Source: Pseudaminobacter soli (ex Li et al. 2025)
GTDB taxonomy: Bacteria > Pseudomonadota > Alphaproteobacteria > Rhizobiales > Rhizobiaceae
Assembly (NCBI RefSeq): GCF_003012705.1
Contig: NZ_PXYL01000006.1
Location: 248,001-312,000, forward strand
DNA: 64,000 nucleotides
Reading direction: 5' to 3'
Part shown: positions 9,535 to 17,343 of the stretch, in pieces
Layout: the number at the start of each line of letters is the position of its first letter
Position numbering within the stretch: position 1 is the first letter of the stretch
The notes under the pieces: model-generated
The model's database searches: none
The model's input: only the letters and a program-made list of their open reading frames with translations
Told to the model about the DNA's origin: nothing
Translations under genes and position numbers: made by a program

Positions 9535-9582
9535 GGTCGAAATATAGACCCGCATTGGCCCATTTCATTGATTCAAGTCAAA
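9535..9582 (-). promoter_or_regulatory. FixK/FNR-type box and promoter of hemA
   Basis: The sequence TTGATTCAAGTCAA at 9569-9582 fits the TTGA-N6-TCAA consensus of FixK/FNR/FnrN proteins. Reading toward hemA, a -10-like TATATT lies at 9547-9542, so the box centre is about 31 bases from the -10 centre. That spacing puts the box near -41.5, as in class II activation. No similar -10 is spaced correctly toward galE. Oxygen control of hemA through such boxes is known in other rhizobia; control here is inferred. Confidence 0.6.
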
Positions 9583-9679
9583 AGGTGCCATCGCCGGATG
9601 AGACGGTGGCATCTCCGTTTGTGGTGGCGTTCGTGCGGCCCTTTCAGTAATCAAGGATTGTCAATGAGAGGGCTCAAGC

Positions 9680-10678
9680 ATGACGGTTTTGGTGACTGGC
9701 GGCGCTGGCTATATCGGCAGCCACATGGTCTGGGAGTTGCTGGACGCGGGTGAAGAGGTCGTCGTCGTCGACCGCCTTTCCACCGGTTTCGAGTGGGCCG
9801 TCGCGCCTGAGGCCAAGCTGGTGGTGGGCGACATTGCCGACAGCGCGTTGATCGACTCGGTGATCCGGGAGAACGGTGTCGATGCCATCATCCACTTCGC
9901 CGGCTCCATCATCGTGCCCGAATCGGTCGCGGACCCGCTGAGCTATTACGAGAACAACACCTCCAAGACGCGCACGCTCATCGATACGGCAGTGCGTGCG
10001 GGGGTGCCGCACTTCATCTTTTCCTCTACTGCCGCGGTCTATGGCGCGGCGGGGCTCGAGCCGGTGCGCGAGGATGCCAGGCTGGCGCCCGAATCACCCT
10101 ACGGCCTTTCGAAGCTGATGAGCGAGTGGATGCTGCGCGACGCCGCAGCCGCACATAGCCTGCGCTACACCGCGCTGCGCTACTTCAACGTCGCGGGTGC
10201 CGATCCGCGCGGCCGGACCGGCCAGTCCACCCCCGGCGCGACTCATCTCATCAAGGTCGCCTCGGAGACCGCGCTGGGCAAACGCAACTCGATGCAGGTT
10301 TTCGGCACGGATTATCCGACGCCCGACGGCACCTGCGTGCGCGACTACATCCATGTCTCCGATCTCGTCGCGGCACATCGTCTTGCCTTGCAGCGCCTGC
10401 GCGATGGTGGCGGCGACCTCGTCGCCAATTGCGGCTACGGTCACGGCTATTCGGTGCTACAGGTGGTCGACAGCGTCCGGCGCGTGCATGGGCGCGAATT
10501 CGAGGTGACGGTCGGCGGCCGCCGGGCGGGCGATCCGCCTTCGATCATTGCCGACGCCGGCCTTGCGCGGCGCGAATTGGGCTGGGTACCGACCCGGGAC
10601 GATCTCGACGCCATCGTTGGCGATGCGCTATCGTGGGAGCAGATTTTGACCGGCAAGAATTCGGCACGCAGCGCCTGA
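9680..10678 (+). CDS. galE: UDP-glucose 4-epimerase
   Basis: Interconverts UDP-glucose and UDP-galactose, supplying galactose for exopolysaccharide and LPS. It is an extended short-chain dehydrogenase of 332 residues. The NAD-binding glycine motif is GGAGYIGSH (residues 7-15), the catalytic tyrosine and lysine are Y141 and K145 in PYGLSK, and SSTAAVYG (115-122) supplies the active-site serine/threonine. ALRYFNVAGADP and DGTCVRDYIHVSDL are family signatures. ATG 9680 begins right at the Rossmann strand. The gene is divergent from hemA and is followed after 28 bases by dadA. Confidence 0.95.
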   Translation: MTVLVTGGAGYIGSHMVWELLDAGEEVVVVDRLSTGFEWAVAPEAKLVVGDIADSALIDSVIRENGVDAIIHFAGSIIVPESVADPLSYYENNTSKTRTLIDTAVRAGVPHFIFSSTAAVYGAAGLEPVREDARLAPESPYGLSKLMSEWMLRDAAAAHSLRYTALRYFNVAGADPRGRTGQSTPGATHLIKVASETALGKRNSMQVFGTDYPTPDGTCVRDYIHVSDLVAAHRLALQRLRDGGGDLVANCGYGHGYSVLQVVDSVRRVHGREFEVTVGGRRAGDPPSIIADAGLARRELGWVPTRDDLDAIVGDALSWEQILTGKNSARSA

Positions 10679-10706
10679 TCGGTCGGGGGCGAGGGGGCGA
10701 TCTTTC

Positions 10707-11957
10707 ATGAAAATTCTGGTTTTGGGCGCCGGCGTCGTCGGAACGGCAGCCGCCTATTACCTGGCGCGTGACGGCCATGAGGTGACCGTCATCGAGCGCC
10801 ATCCGGCGCCGGCACGCGGCACCAGCTACAGCAATGCCGGCCTGGTTTCGCCCGGCGATGCTTTCGCCTGGGCCTCGCCAGGCGCGCTGCGCACATTTGT
10901 GAAATCGATCTTCAATCCCGATCTCGGCGTCAAGCTGCGGCCGAGCCTCAATCCGGTCTTCCTGTCGTGGACCTGGCGCTTCCTGCTCCAGTGCACGGAG
11001 GCGCGCGCCTATGCCAACACCGACGTGAAGCTGCGGCTGGCCCTCTACTCGCGCGAATGCATCAACGAGATCAGCGCCGAGACCGGCGTCGACTTCGATG
11101 AACGGCGCAGGGGCATCGTCTATTTCTACCGCGACCAGAAGAGCCTCGACAACGGCGCCCAGCATTTCCGCTACATCGGCGAGCGGGGGCTGGAGGTCGA
11201 GGTGGTCGATCGCAAGCGGCTGCTCGAGGTCGAGCCGGGCCTGGCCAGCTCCGGCGACAGGATCGTCGGCGGCATCTATTCGCCGATGGACCAGACCGGC
11301 GACTCACGCATGTTTGCGACCAAGCTGGCGCAGCTCGCCGTCGAGCGGCACGGTGTGAAGTTCATGCGCGACACCAATGTCGAAGGCCTGGATGTCGAGG
11401 GCGGTCGCGTGCGCGCCGTCAGGACCAGCAAGGGCTCGATTGCATGCGACGCGGCGGTGCTTTCCATGGGGCCGGAAAGCGGCGTGTTCGGCCGAAAGAT
11501 CGGCATCGACCTGCCCGTCTACCCCGTGAAAGGCTACACCGCGACGATCCCGCTGGAAGACCCCGAGAAGGGGCCGACCATGGGCGGCGTCGATGAAGAC
11601 CGCTATGTCGCCTATTCGCGCCTCGGCAATCGCCTGCGTCTGGCTTCTACCGCCGAGTTCGCGGGCTTCGACCGGACGCACAAGCCGAGCGACTTTGCTC
11701 GGATGTTCCGCTCCGCCCACGAACTCTTCCCCGGCGCGATCGACGAGAAGAAGGCCGAGCTTTGGGCCGGCCTCAGGCCGATGATGCCCAATTCGGTGCC
11801 GGCCATCGGCCGCACCCGCTACGACAATTTCTATCTCGACACAGGCCATGGCCATGTCGGCTGGACCATGGCCTGCGGTTCCGGAAAATTCCTCTCCGAC
11901 ATCGTTGCCGGCCGCAAGCCCGACATCGACCCGCAAGGACTTCTGCCGAAGGCCTGA
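10707..11957 (+). CDS. dadA: D-amino acid dehydrogenase small subunit (FAD-dependent)
   Basis: FAD enzyme that oxidatively deaminates D-amino acids, notably D-alanine, to 2-oxo acids and passes electrons to the respiratory chain. It is a DAO-family flavoprotein of 416 residues. The N-terminal dinucleotide motif is VLGAGVVGTAAAYYLARDGHE, reaching the acidic residue in VIERH. The family signature TSYSNAGLVSPG follows, and the C-terminus has WAGLRPMMPNSVPAIG and TGHGHVGWTMACGSGK. It starts 28 bases after galE, which may be simple proximity. A strong terminator follows. No alanine racemase is adjacent. Confidence 0.93.
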   Translation: MKILVLGAGVVGTAAAYYLARDGHEVTVIERHPAPARGTSYSNAGLVSPGDAFAWASPGALRTFVKSIFNPDLGVKLRPSLNPVFLSWTWRFLLQCTEARAYANTDVKLRLALYSRECINEISAETGVDFDERRRGIVYFYRDQKSLDNGAQHFRYIGERGLEVEVVDRKRLLEVEPGLASSGDRIVGGIYSPMDQTGDSRMFATKLAQLAVERHGVKFMRDTNVEGLDVEGGRVRAVRTSKGSIACDAAVLSMGPESGVFGRKIGIDLPVYPVKGYTATIPLEDPEKGPTMGGVDEDRYVAYSRLGNRLRLASTAEFAGFDRTHKPSDFARMFRSAHELFPGAIDEKKAELWAGLRPMMPNSVPAIGRTRYDNFYLDTGHGHVGWTMACGSGKFLSDIVAGRKPDIDPQGLLPKA

Positions 11958-12002
11958 GCTCCCAATACCCGTCGCAAGCACGGGCGAAATCGCCGAACTT
12001 TT

Positions 12003-12041
12003 CAAGACCGCACCGACCCGCTCGGTGCGGTCTTGTCATTT
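12003..12041 (+). terminator. Strong rho-independent terminator of dadA
   Basis: A perfect 14-bp stem, CAAGACCGCACCGA 12003-12016 with TCGGTGCGGTCTTG 12022-12035, has loop CCCGC and is followed by TCATTTT. Confidence 0.9.
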
Positions 12042-12198
12042 TGCCCGGCTTCCACAATCATCGGTTTGGTTGGCCCAATGAATTGCCCGCTTCCGGGGCT
12101 GTCGCCGAGGCGGTGAAGCAGGTCACGTTGAACAAAAAAGTGCAGCTTTGCCGCGAGGCGAAGACTGCGCAGGGGTTGAATAAGGAAGGAGTTTCGCA

Positions 12199-13656
12199 AT
12201 GTCGAAAGTGATCAAGGGCGGCACCATCGTGGCCGCGGACCGGACCTACGAGGCCGACATCCTGATCGAAGGCGAGCGCATCGCCGCAATCGGGCAGAAC
12301 CTGTCCGGCGATACGGTAATCGATGCCAGCGATGCCTACATCATGCCTGGCGGCATCGATCCGCATACCCATCTTGAAATGCCCTTCATGGGTACCACCG
12401 CCGCTGAAACCTGGGAAAGCGGCACCTTTGCCGCGGTTTCGGGCGGCACCACCATGGTGGTGGACTTCGTCATCCCCGGCCAGGACGGCATGCTGGCTGC
12501 GCTGGAGGAATGGGAGAACAGGGCAACGCGCCAGGCGTCGTCCGACTATTCCTACCACATGTGCGTGACCGACTGGTCCGAGCAGATCTTCTCCGACATG
12601 GCCAAGGTCGTCGACCGTGGCATCAACACCTTCAAGCACTTCATGGCCTATAAGGGCGCGCTGATGGTGAATGACGACGAGATGTTCGCTTCGTTCCAGC
12701 GCTGCGCGGCGCTCGGCGCTCTACCGCTGGTCCATGCCGAAAACGGCGACATCGTAGCAGCCCTTCAGCAGAAATACATCGATGCCGGCATTCCCGGCCC
12801 CGAGGCGCATGCCTATTCGCGCCCGCCGGAAGTGGAGGGCGAAGCGACCAACCGTGCCATCATGATCGCGGACGCTGCCGGCGTGCCGGTCTATATCGTG
12901 CACGTCTCCTGCGAGCAGAGCCACGAGGCCATCCGCCGCGCGCGCCAGAAGGGCATGCGCGTCTTTGGCGAGCCGCTGATCCAGCATCTGACGCTCGACG
13001 AGAGCGAATACCAGAACCCCGACTGGATGCATGCCGCGCGCCGGGTCATGTCGCCCCCGTTCCGCGACAAGAGCCACCAGGACAGCCTGTGGGCGGGTCT
13101 GGCCGCCGGCTCGCTGCAGGTGGTTGCGACCGACCACGCCGCCTTCACCAGCGAGCAGAAGACGCTTGGGCTCGACGATTTCCGCAAGATCCCGAATGGC
13201 ACCGGCGGCCTTGAAGATCGCATGCCGGTGCTGTGGACGCGCGGCGTCGACACCGGCCGCCTGACTATGAACGAATTCGTGGCGGTCACCTCCACCAACA
13301 TCGCCCGTATCCTCAACATCTACCCGCAGAAGGGCGCGATCCTGCCGGGCTCTGATGCCGATCTGGTGGTATGGGACCCCAAGCTTTCCAAGACGATCTC
13401 GGCCAGCAACCAGAAGTCGATCATCGACTACAACGTGTTCGAAGGGTTCAAGGTCAATGGCCTGCCGCGCTACACGCTCTCGCGCGGCGACGTGGTCTGG
13501 TCGCATGGCCAGAACGATCAGCCGCAGCCCGGCCGCGGCAAGTTCGTCAAGCGCCGGCCGTTCCCGGCCGTCAACCAGGCGCTGTCGAAGTGGAAGGAAA
13601 TCACCGCGCCGCGCGCCGTGACCCGTTCGGCCGAGCATATGCCGATCGGCATCTAA
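12199..13656 (+). CDS. hydA: Dihydropyrimidinase / D-hydantoinase
   Basis: Zinc amidohydrolase that opens dihydrouracil and dihydrothymine (second step of reductive pyrimidine breakdown) and often hydantoins. It has 485 residues, the usual length. Metal ligands are H56 and H58 in GGIDPHTHLEMP, the carboxylated lysine K146 in NTFKHFMAYKG and H179 in LVHAENGD, with a further His in YIVHVSCE and the Asp in VATDHAAF. ATG 12199 is preceded by AAGGAAGGAG. The usual partner genes for dihydropyrimidine dehydrogenase and beta-ureidopropionase are not adjacent in this window; they may lie elsewhere. A strong terminator follows. Confidence 0.95.
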   Translation: MSKVIKGGTIVAADRTYEADILIEGERIAAIGQNLSGDTVIDASDAYIMPGGIDPHTHLEMPFMGTTAAETWESGTFAAVSGGTTMVVDFVIPGQDGMLAALEEWENRATRQASSDYSYHMCVTDWSEQIFSDMAKVVDRGINTFKHFMAYKGALMVNDDEMFASFQRCAALGALPLVHAENGDIVAALQQKYIDAGIPGPEAHAYSRPPEVEGEATNRAIMIADAAGVPVYIVHVSCEQSHEAIRRARQKGMRVFGEPLIQHLTLDESEYQNPDWMHAARRVMSPPFRDKSHQDSLWAGLAAGSLQVVATDHAAFTSEQKTLGLDDFRKIPNGTGGLEDRMPVLWTRGVDTGRLTMNEFVAVTSTNIARILNIYPQKGAILPGSDADLVVWDPKLSKTISASNQKSIIDYNVFEGFKVNGLPRYTLSRGDVVWSHGQNDQPQPGRGKFVKRRPFPAVNQALSKWKEITAPRAVTRSAEHMPIGI

Positions 13657-13672
13657 CCAACCGCGCCTTGCC

Positions 13673-13702
13673 AAAAGCCCGGCAAGATTTGCCGGGCTTT
13701 TT
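13673..13702 (+). terminator. Rho-independent terminator of hydA
   Basis: AAAGCCCGGCAA 13674-13685 pairs with TTGCCGGGCTTT 13689-13700 across a three-base loop and runs into TTTTT. The remaining 200 bases before acvB show nothing I can support. Confidence 0.9.
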
Positions 13703-13909
13703 CATTTTTGGACGGAGCAGATAGGCTCTGCCGTGGCCGCGCGGCTACATCGTTCGAAAGTTCATGAAGACCTCGGTGCCTGGTACTGTCATGCCATATT
13801 GCCGGCCATTTTTCCGGCTCAAGGTGCCGCATCGCGCTCGGGAGCATCCGACTCTGTTGCCATCCCGCAGCTCTGAAATATCTTCGAGCGGAATCGCACA
13901 TCAGGGAAC

Positions 13910-15283
13910 ATGGACGTGAAGCGCTTTCTGGGGTTCTCCCTCGCATCCTTCTGCCTGCTCGGCGTAGCGGGATCGGCCCCTGGCGCGTCCATCGATACGG
14001 GCCTCATTCCGTCCCCCCGCATCGTCATGCCGGACGATACGCCCAAGAGCACCGTCTTCCTATTTTCCGACAAGACGGGCTGGTCTGCTTCCGAAGACGA
14101 TTTTGCGCAGCGCCTCAGCAAGAACGGTGCGATCGTCATTGGGGTCGACCTGCCGCGTTACCTGGGCGCGATCGAAAAGGTTCCGGACGACTGCGCCTAT
14201 CTCGTCTCGGACATAGAGAACATCAGTCATCAGGCTCAGCGCGCGGCCAATTCGGACAATTATAATCCTCCGATTCTCGCGGGCGTAGGGCAGGGCGGCG
14301 GGCTGGTCATGGCGATCGCGGCCCAGACGCCTGATGCCACGATCGGACACAGCGTGGCTGTGGACCCGACCGCCAGCGTTCCGCTCGCCAAGACCCTTTG
14401 CAGCGGCGCGCCCCGCAAGGTGACCCCGCAGGGCACCGTTTACGACCTCGCCGAGGGCGCCTTGCCCAATCCTATCGACGTCACCTTTACGCCGGAAGTT
14501 TCAGCCGACGGGCGCAGCCATATCGAGGACCTTCGCAAGCAGGGCTTCGACATTACCGTCAAGGATGCTGGTGTTTCGGCCCAGGCGGCGCTGGAAGCCT
14601 CCCTGACTGCGATGGTCGGCAATCCGCCGGCCAGTGCGGCCGCCAGCATGCCCATCGTGGCGCTGCCAGCCAAGCCGACGCACGACACCATGGCCATCGT
14701 CTATTCCGGCGATGGCGGCTGGCGAGACCTCGACAAGAGCGTCGCCGACGTTCTGCAGTCGCGTGGCATACCGACCGTGGGCGTGGATTCGCTGCGCTAC
14801 TTCTGGTCCGCGCGGGCGCCGCAGGATGTGGCGAAGGATTTGCATGATCTGATGAAGACCTACACCGAGCAGTGGAAGGTCAAGCACGTCATCCTGATCG
14901 GCTATTCGTTCGGCGCGGACATCATGCCGGCCACCTTCAATGCGCTGAGCACGGACGACAAGATGAAGATCCGGCAGATTTCGCTGCTGGGCTTCTCGCC
15001 CCAAGCCGATTTCGAGATATCGGTGGCGGGCTGGCTGGGTTCGTCCAGCTCGGATGCCGTTGCCACGCTGCCCGAGCTCGGCAAGATCGATCCCAAGCTC
15101 ATCCAGTGCTTCTACGGCCAGGAAGAGGACGATACCGCCTGTCCGCAGCTCGAAGGCCATGGACCGGAAGTATTCAAGACTACGGGCGGCCACCACTTCG
15201 ACGGCAACTATCCCGGCCTGGCTTCGAAGATTATCGATGGCCTGGAAAAGCGCCTCGACCAGGAAGCGCGCGCAACACCTTGA
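13910..15283 (+). CDS. acvB: AcvB/VirJ-family periplasmic lysyl-phosphatidylglycerol hydrolase
   Basis: AcvB proteins of Agrobacterium and Rhizobium are exported alpha/beta hydrolases; AcvB of A. tumefaciens is described as hydrolysing lysyl-phosphatidylglycerol, opposing LpiA/MprF. The protein has 457 residues with a signal peptide (about 1-25, ending GSAPGAS). It carries two related halves: an N-terminal VirJ-like domain (45-165) and a C-terminal one (255-455) with SGDGGWRDLDKSVA and the nucleophile S333 in GYSFGAD. The N-terminal half has GVGQGG where a serine would be, so it is probably non-catalytic. The GHHFDG segment supplies a likely catalytic histidine. lpiA lies 2 kb downstream with degP between, whereas in other rhizobia the two are usually adjacent. 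Confidence 0.88.
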   Translation: MDVKRFLGFSLASFCLLGVAGSAPGASIDTGLIPSPRIVMPDDTPKSTVFLFSDKTGWSASEDDFAQRLSKNGAIVIGVDLPRYLGAIEKVPDDCAYLVSDIENISHQAQRAANSDNYNPPILAGVGQGGGLVMAIAAQTPDATIGHSVAVDPTASVPLAKTLCSGAPRKVTPQGTVYDLAEGALPNPIDVTFTPEVSADGRSHIEDLRKQGFDITVKDAGVSAQAALEASLTAMVGNPPASAAASMPIVALPAKPTHDTMAIVYSGDGGWRDLDKSVADVLQSRGIPTVGVDSLRYFWSARAPQDVAKDLHDLMKTYTEQWKVKHVILIGYSFGADIMPATFNALSTDDKMKIRQISLLGFSPQADFEISVAGWLGSSSSDAVATLPELGKIDPKLIQCFYGQEEDDTACPQLEGHGPEVFKTTGGHHFDGNYPGLASKIIDGLEKRLDQEARATP

Positions 15284-15619
15284 TCGGTGACACGTAGCGT
15301 CGGCTCGACTCTTTCGCTCGGTAGATCGAAAGCACGACCGCAAAGAATATCGCAAGTAATTCCGTCATTCAGTCGATGTTCGGGGTGGATTCTTGCGGGT
15401 GTCTTTCCCGTTCCAGCGTGTATTGGTGAGCTGGGAATTAAATCTTCGTAATGTGCGAAATAGCTCTAAATTGCGGCCCGGTCGCGCCCTAACTACATGG
15501 GTATCGAATGAACCGTGGCGACGTGCCGAGCCGACAATTCGCGGTCCCGATACGTCGAACAGACGGTTCCGTCAGGAACACGCCACGGCGCTGGATCAAC
15601 TCTCGCAGGGACCACGCAA
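15284..15619 (+). other. Intergenic region between acvB and degP (336 bases)
   Basis: No gene is supported here. A short hairpin, CTTTCG 15311-15316 with CGAAAG 15327-15332, follows acvB. The segment 15420-15480 is AT-richer than its surroundings and probably holds the degP promoter, but I could not identify convincing -35/-10, EcfG or heat-shock elements. Reading frames here run into degP but have no ribosome site. Confidence 0.4.
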
Positions 15620-17146
15620 ATGTCCTCCACCATCCTCCGTAGACACCGTCTTGCCGCCTTGCTTGGCGCTGCGCTGATCGCTACGCCTTTCTTGCTCTCA
15701 CCCATGCTGCACGCTGACGCGCATGCGACGCTACCCATAACGCCGGTTGCTGGCATCGTTGTACCGGGCGGCTCGTTTGCTCCCATCGTCAGCTCGGACA
15801 AGCCCGCCGTGGTGACCATCACGACCAAGATGAAGGTCGCCTCGAGCGACAGCAACGACCAGAATTCGCCATTCGCACCCGGCTCGCCCTTCGACGAGTA
15901 TTTCCACCAGTTCTTCGGCGACAACGGGATACCGAAGATGCCGCATCGTCCCAAGGGCCAGGAGGCCCAGGCCTTGGGATCGGGCTTCGTCATCAATCCG
16001 GATGGCACGATCGTGACCAACAACCACGTCGTTGACGGAGCCTCCGAAATCAAGGTGACGCTCGACGACGGCACGGAACTGCCGGCCAAGCTCCTCGGCC
16101 GCGATGCCAAGACTGACCTTGCGGTCATCAAGGTCAATGCTGGCAAGCCGCTGCCGGTCCTGAAGTGGGGCGACTCCGACAAGCTCATGACGGGTGACCA
16201 GGTGCTGGCGATCGGCAATCCGTTCGGTATCGGCACGACGGTGACTGCCGGCATCGTATCAGCGCGTGGCCGCGACCTGCATAGCGGCCCCTATGACGAC
16301 TTCATCCAGGTCGACGCCGCCATCAACCACGGCAATTCCGGCGGTCCGCTTGTGGACATGGAAGGCAATGTCATCGGCATCAACTCGGCCATCTACTCGC
16401 CCAATGGCGGTAATGTCGGCGTCGGCTTCGCGATCCCGTCCGATCAGGCGCAGCCCGTTGTGGCCAAGCTGATCCAGAGCGGCTCCATCGAGCATGGCTT
16501 CATCGGAGTGCAGATCCAGCCGGTTACGCCCGACGTTGCCAATGCGATCGGCCTCAATGCCCCCTCCGGCGCCCTCGTCGCACATGTCAACGATGGCTCG
16601 CCGGCGGCGGCGGCCGGCCTGAAGACGGGCGATATCGTGACAGGCTTCGGCGGTCACAACGTCAAGGATCCGAAGGATCTGTCGCGCGCCGTGGCCGACG
16701 TGACGCCAGGGTCCAAGGAAGAGATGACCGTATGGCGCAATGGCAAGAGCGAAAACATCACGATAACCGTTGGCAACAACGACACCAGCGAGAAAACGGC
16801 AACAAACCAGACCGCGCCGAGCCAGTCGCCTGAAGGTAACTTCAACGTCCCGAGCCTTGGTCTGTCGCTGGGTGACATCACGCCTCCGGTTCGCCAGGCG
16901 CTTAACCTTCCCGCCGGTCAGAAGGGAGCAGTCGTCGCCAGCGTCAATCCGGACAAAGCCGGTGCTGACCAGGGCATCCAGGAAGGCGACGTGATTCTCT
17001 CGGTCAACCAAACTCCGGTGCGGAATGCCAAGGAGGCAAGCCGCGCGGTGGCCGAGGCCAGCAAGTCCGGCAAGAAGTCCGTGCTGCTCCTGATCGAACG
17101 GGGTGACACGCAGACTTTTGTGGCAGTGCCCTTCAACCACGCCTGA
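15620..17146 (+). CDS. degP: Do-family periplasmic serine protease DegP/HtrA
   Basis: Periplasmic chaperone-protease that degrades misfolded envelope proteins. ATG 15620 is preceded by GCAGGGA and gives 508 residues; the frame is open to 15515 but without a site. A signal sequence covers residues 1-36. The trypsin-like triad is H136 (NNHVVDG), D166 (KTDLAVIKV) and S240 (GNSGGPLV). Two PDZ domains follow, about 290-385 and 415-500, separated by a Thr/Asn/Ser-rich linker (SEKTATNQTAPSQSPEG). It lies between acvB and lpiA, and its own terminator separates it from lpiA. The context suggests an envelope-stress role shared with these lipid-modifying enzymes. Confidence 0.95.
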   Translation: MSSTILRRHRLAALLGAALIATPFLLSPMLHADAHATLPITPVAGIVVPGGSFAPIVSSDKPAVVTITTKMKVASSDSNDQNSPFAPGSPFDEYFHQFFGDNGIPKMPHRPKGQEAQALGSGFVINPDGTIVTNNHVVDGASEIKVTLDDGTELPAKLLGRDAKTDLAVIKVNAGKPLPVLKWGDSDKLMTGDQVLAIGNPFGIGTTVTAGIVSARGRDLHSGPYDDFIQVDAAINHGNSGGPLVDMEGNVIGINSAIYSPNGGNVGVGFAIPSDQAQPVVAKLIQSGSIEHGFIGVQIQPVTPDVANAIGLNAPSGALVAHVNDGSPAAAAGLKTGDIVTGFGGHNVKDPKDLSRAVADVTPGSKEEMTVWRNGKSENITITVGNNDTSEKTATNQTAPSQSPEGNFNVPSLGLSLGDITPPVRQALNLPAGQKGAVVASVNPDKAGADQGIQEGDVILSVNQTPVRNAKEASRAVAEASKSGKKSVLLLIERGDTQTFVAVPFNHA

Positions 17147-17163
17147 TCCGACATCAGGCTGAC

Positions 17164-17201
17164 ATGCCGCTCGGACAAATTGTCCGGGCGGCATCTTTTT
17201 T
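17164..17201 (+). terminator. Rho-independent terminator of degP
   Basis: ATGCCGCTCGGACAA 17164-17178 pairs with TTGTCCGGGCGGCAT 17180-17194 (one G-T wobble), followed by CTTTTTT. It separates degP from lpiA/mprF transcriptionally. Confidence 0.85.
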
Positions 17202-17343
17202 GCGTGGAGTCTCACCGATTGCCGCCAAAAAGCCGCGAGGCAATTGACTAACATCGCCGCCTGCAGCGAAATCGCCTCAATATCGGTTTTGCGCAGGGCA
17301 TGGAGCAATAGAAGAGTCTTTGCTTGGAGGCTTGCGTTCATTC

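Noticed and set aside
9587-9612. Imperfect inverted repeat near the hemA-galE gap (TGCCATCG with CGGTGGCA)
   Set aside because: Short with wobble, no T run and no positional link to either gene start.
15540-15600. GGAAC near 15565 as an EcfG general-stress promoter of degP
   Set aside because: No CGTT-like -10 at 16-17 bases spacing.
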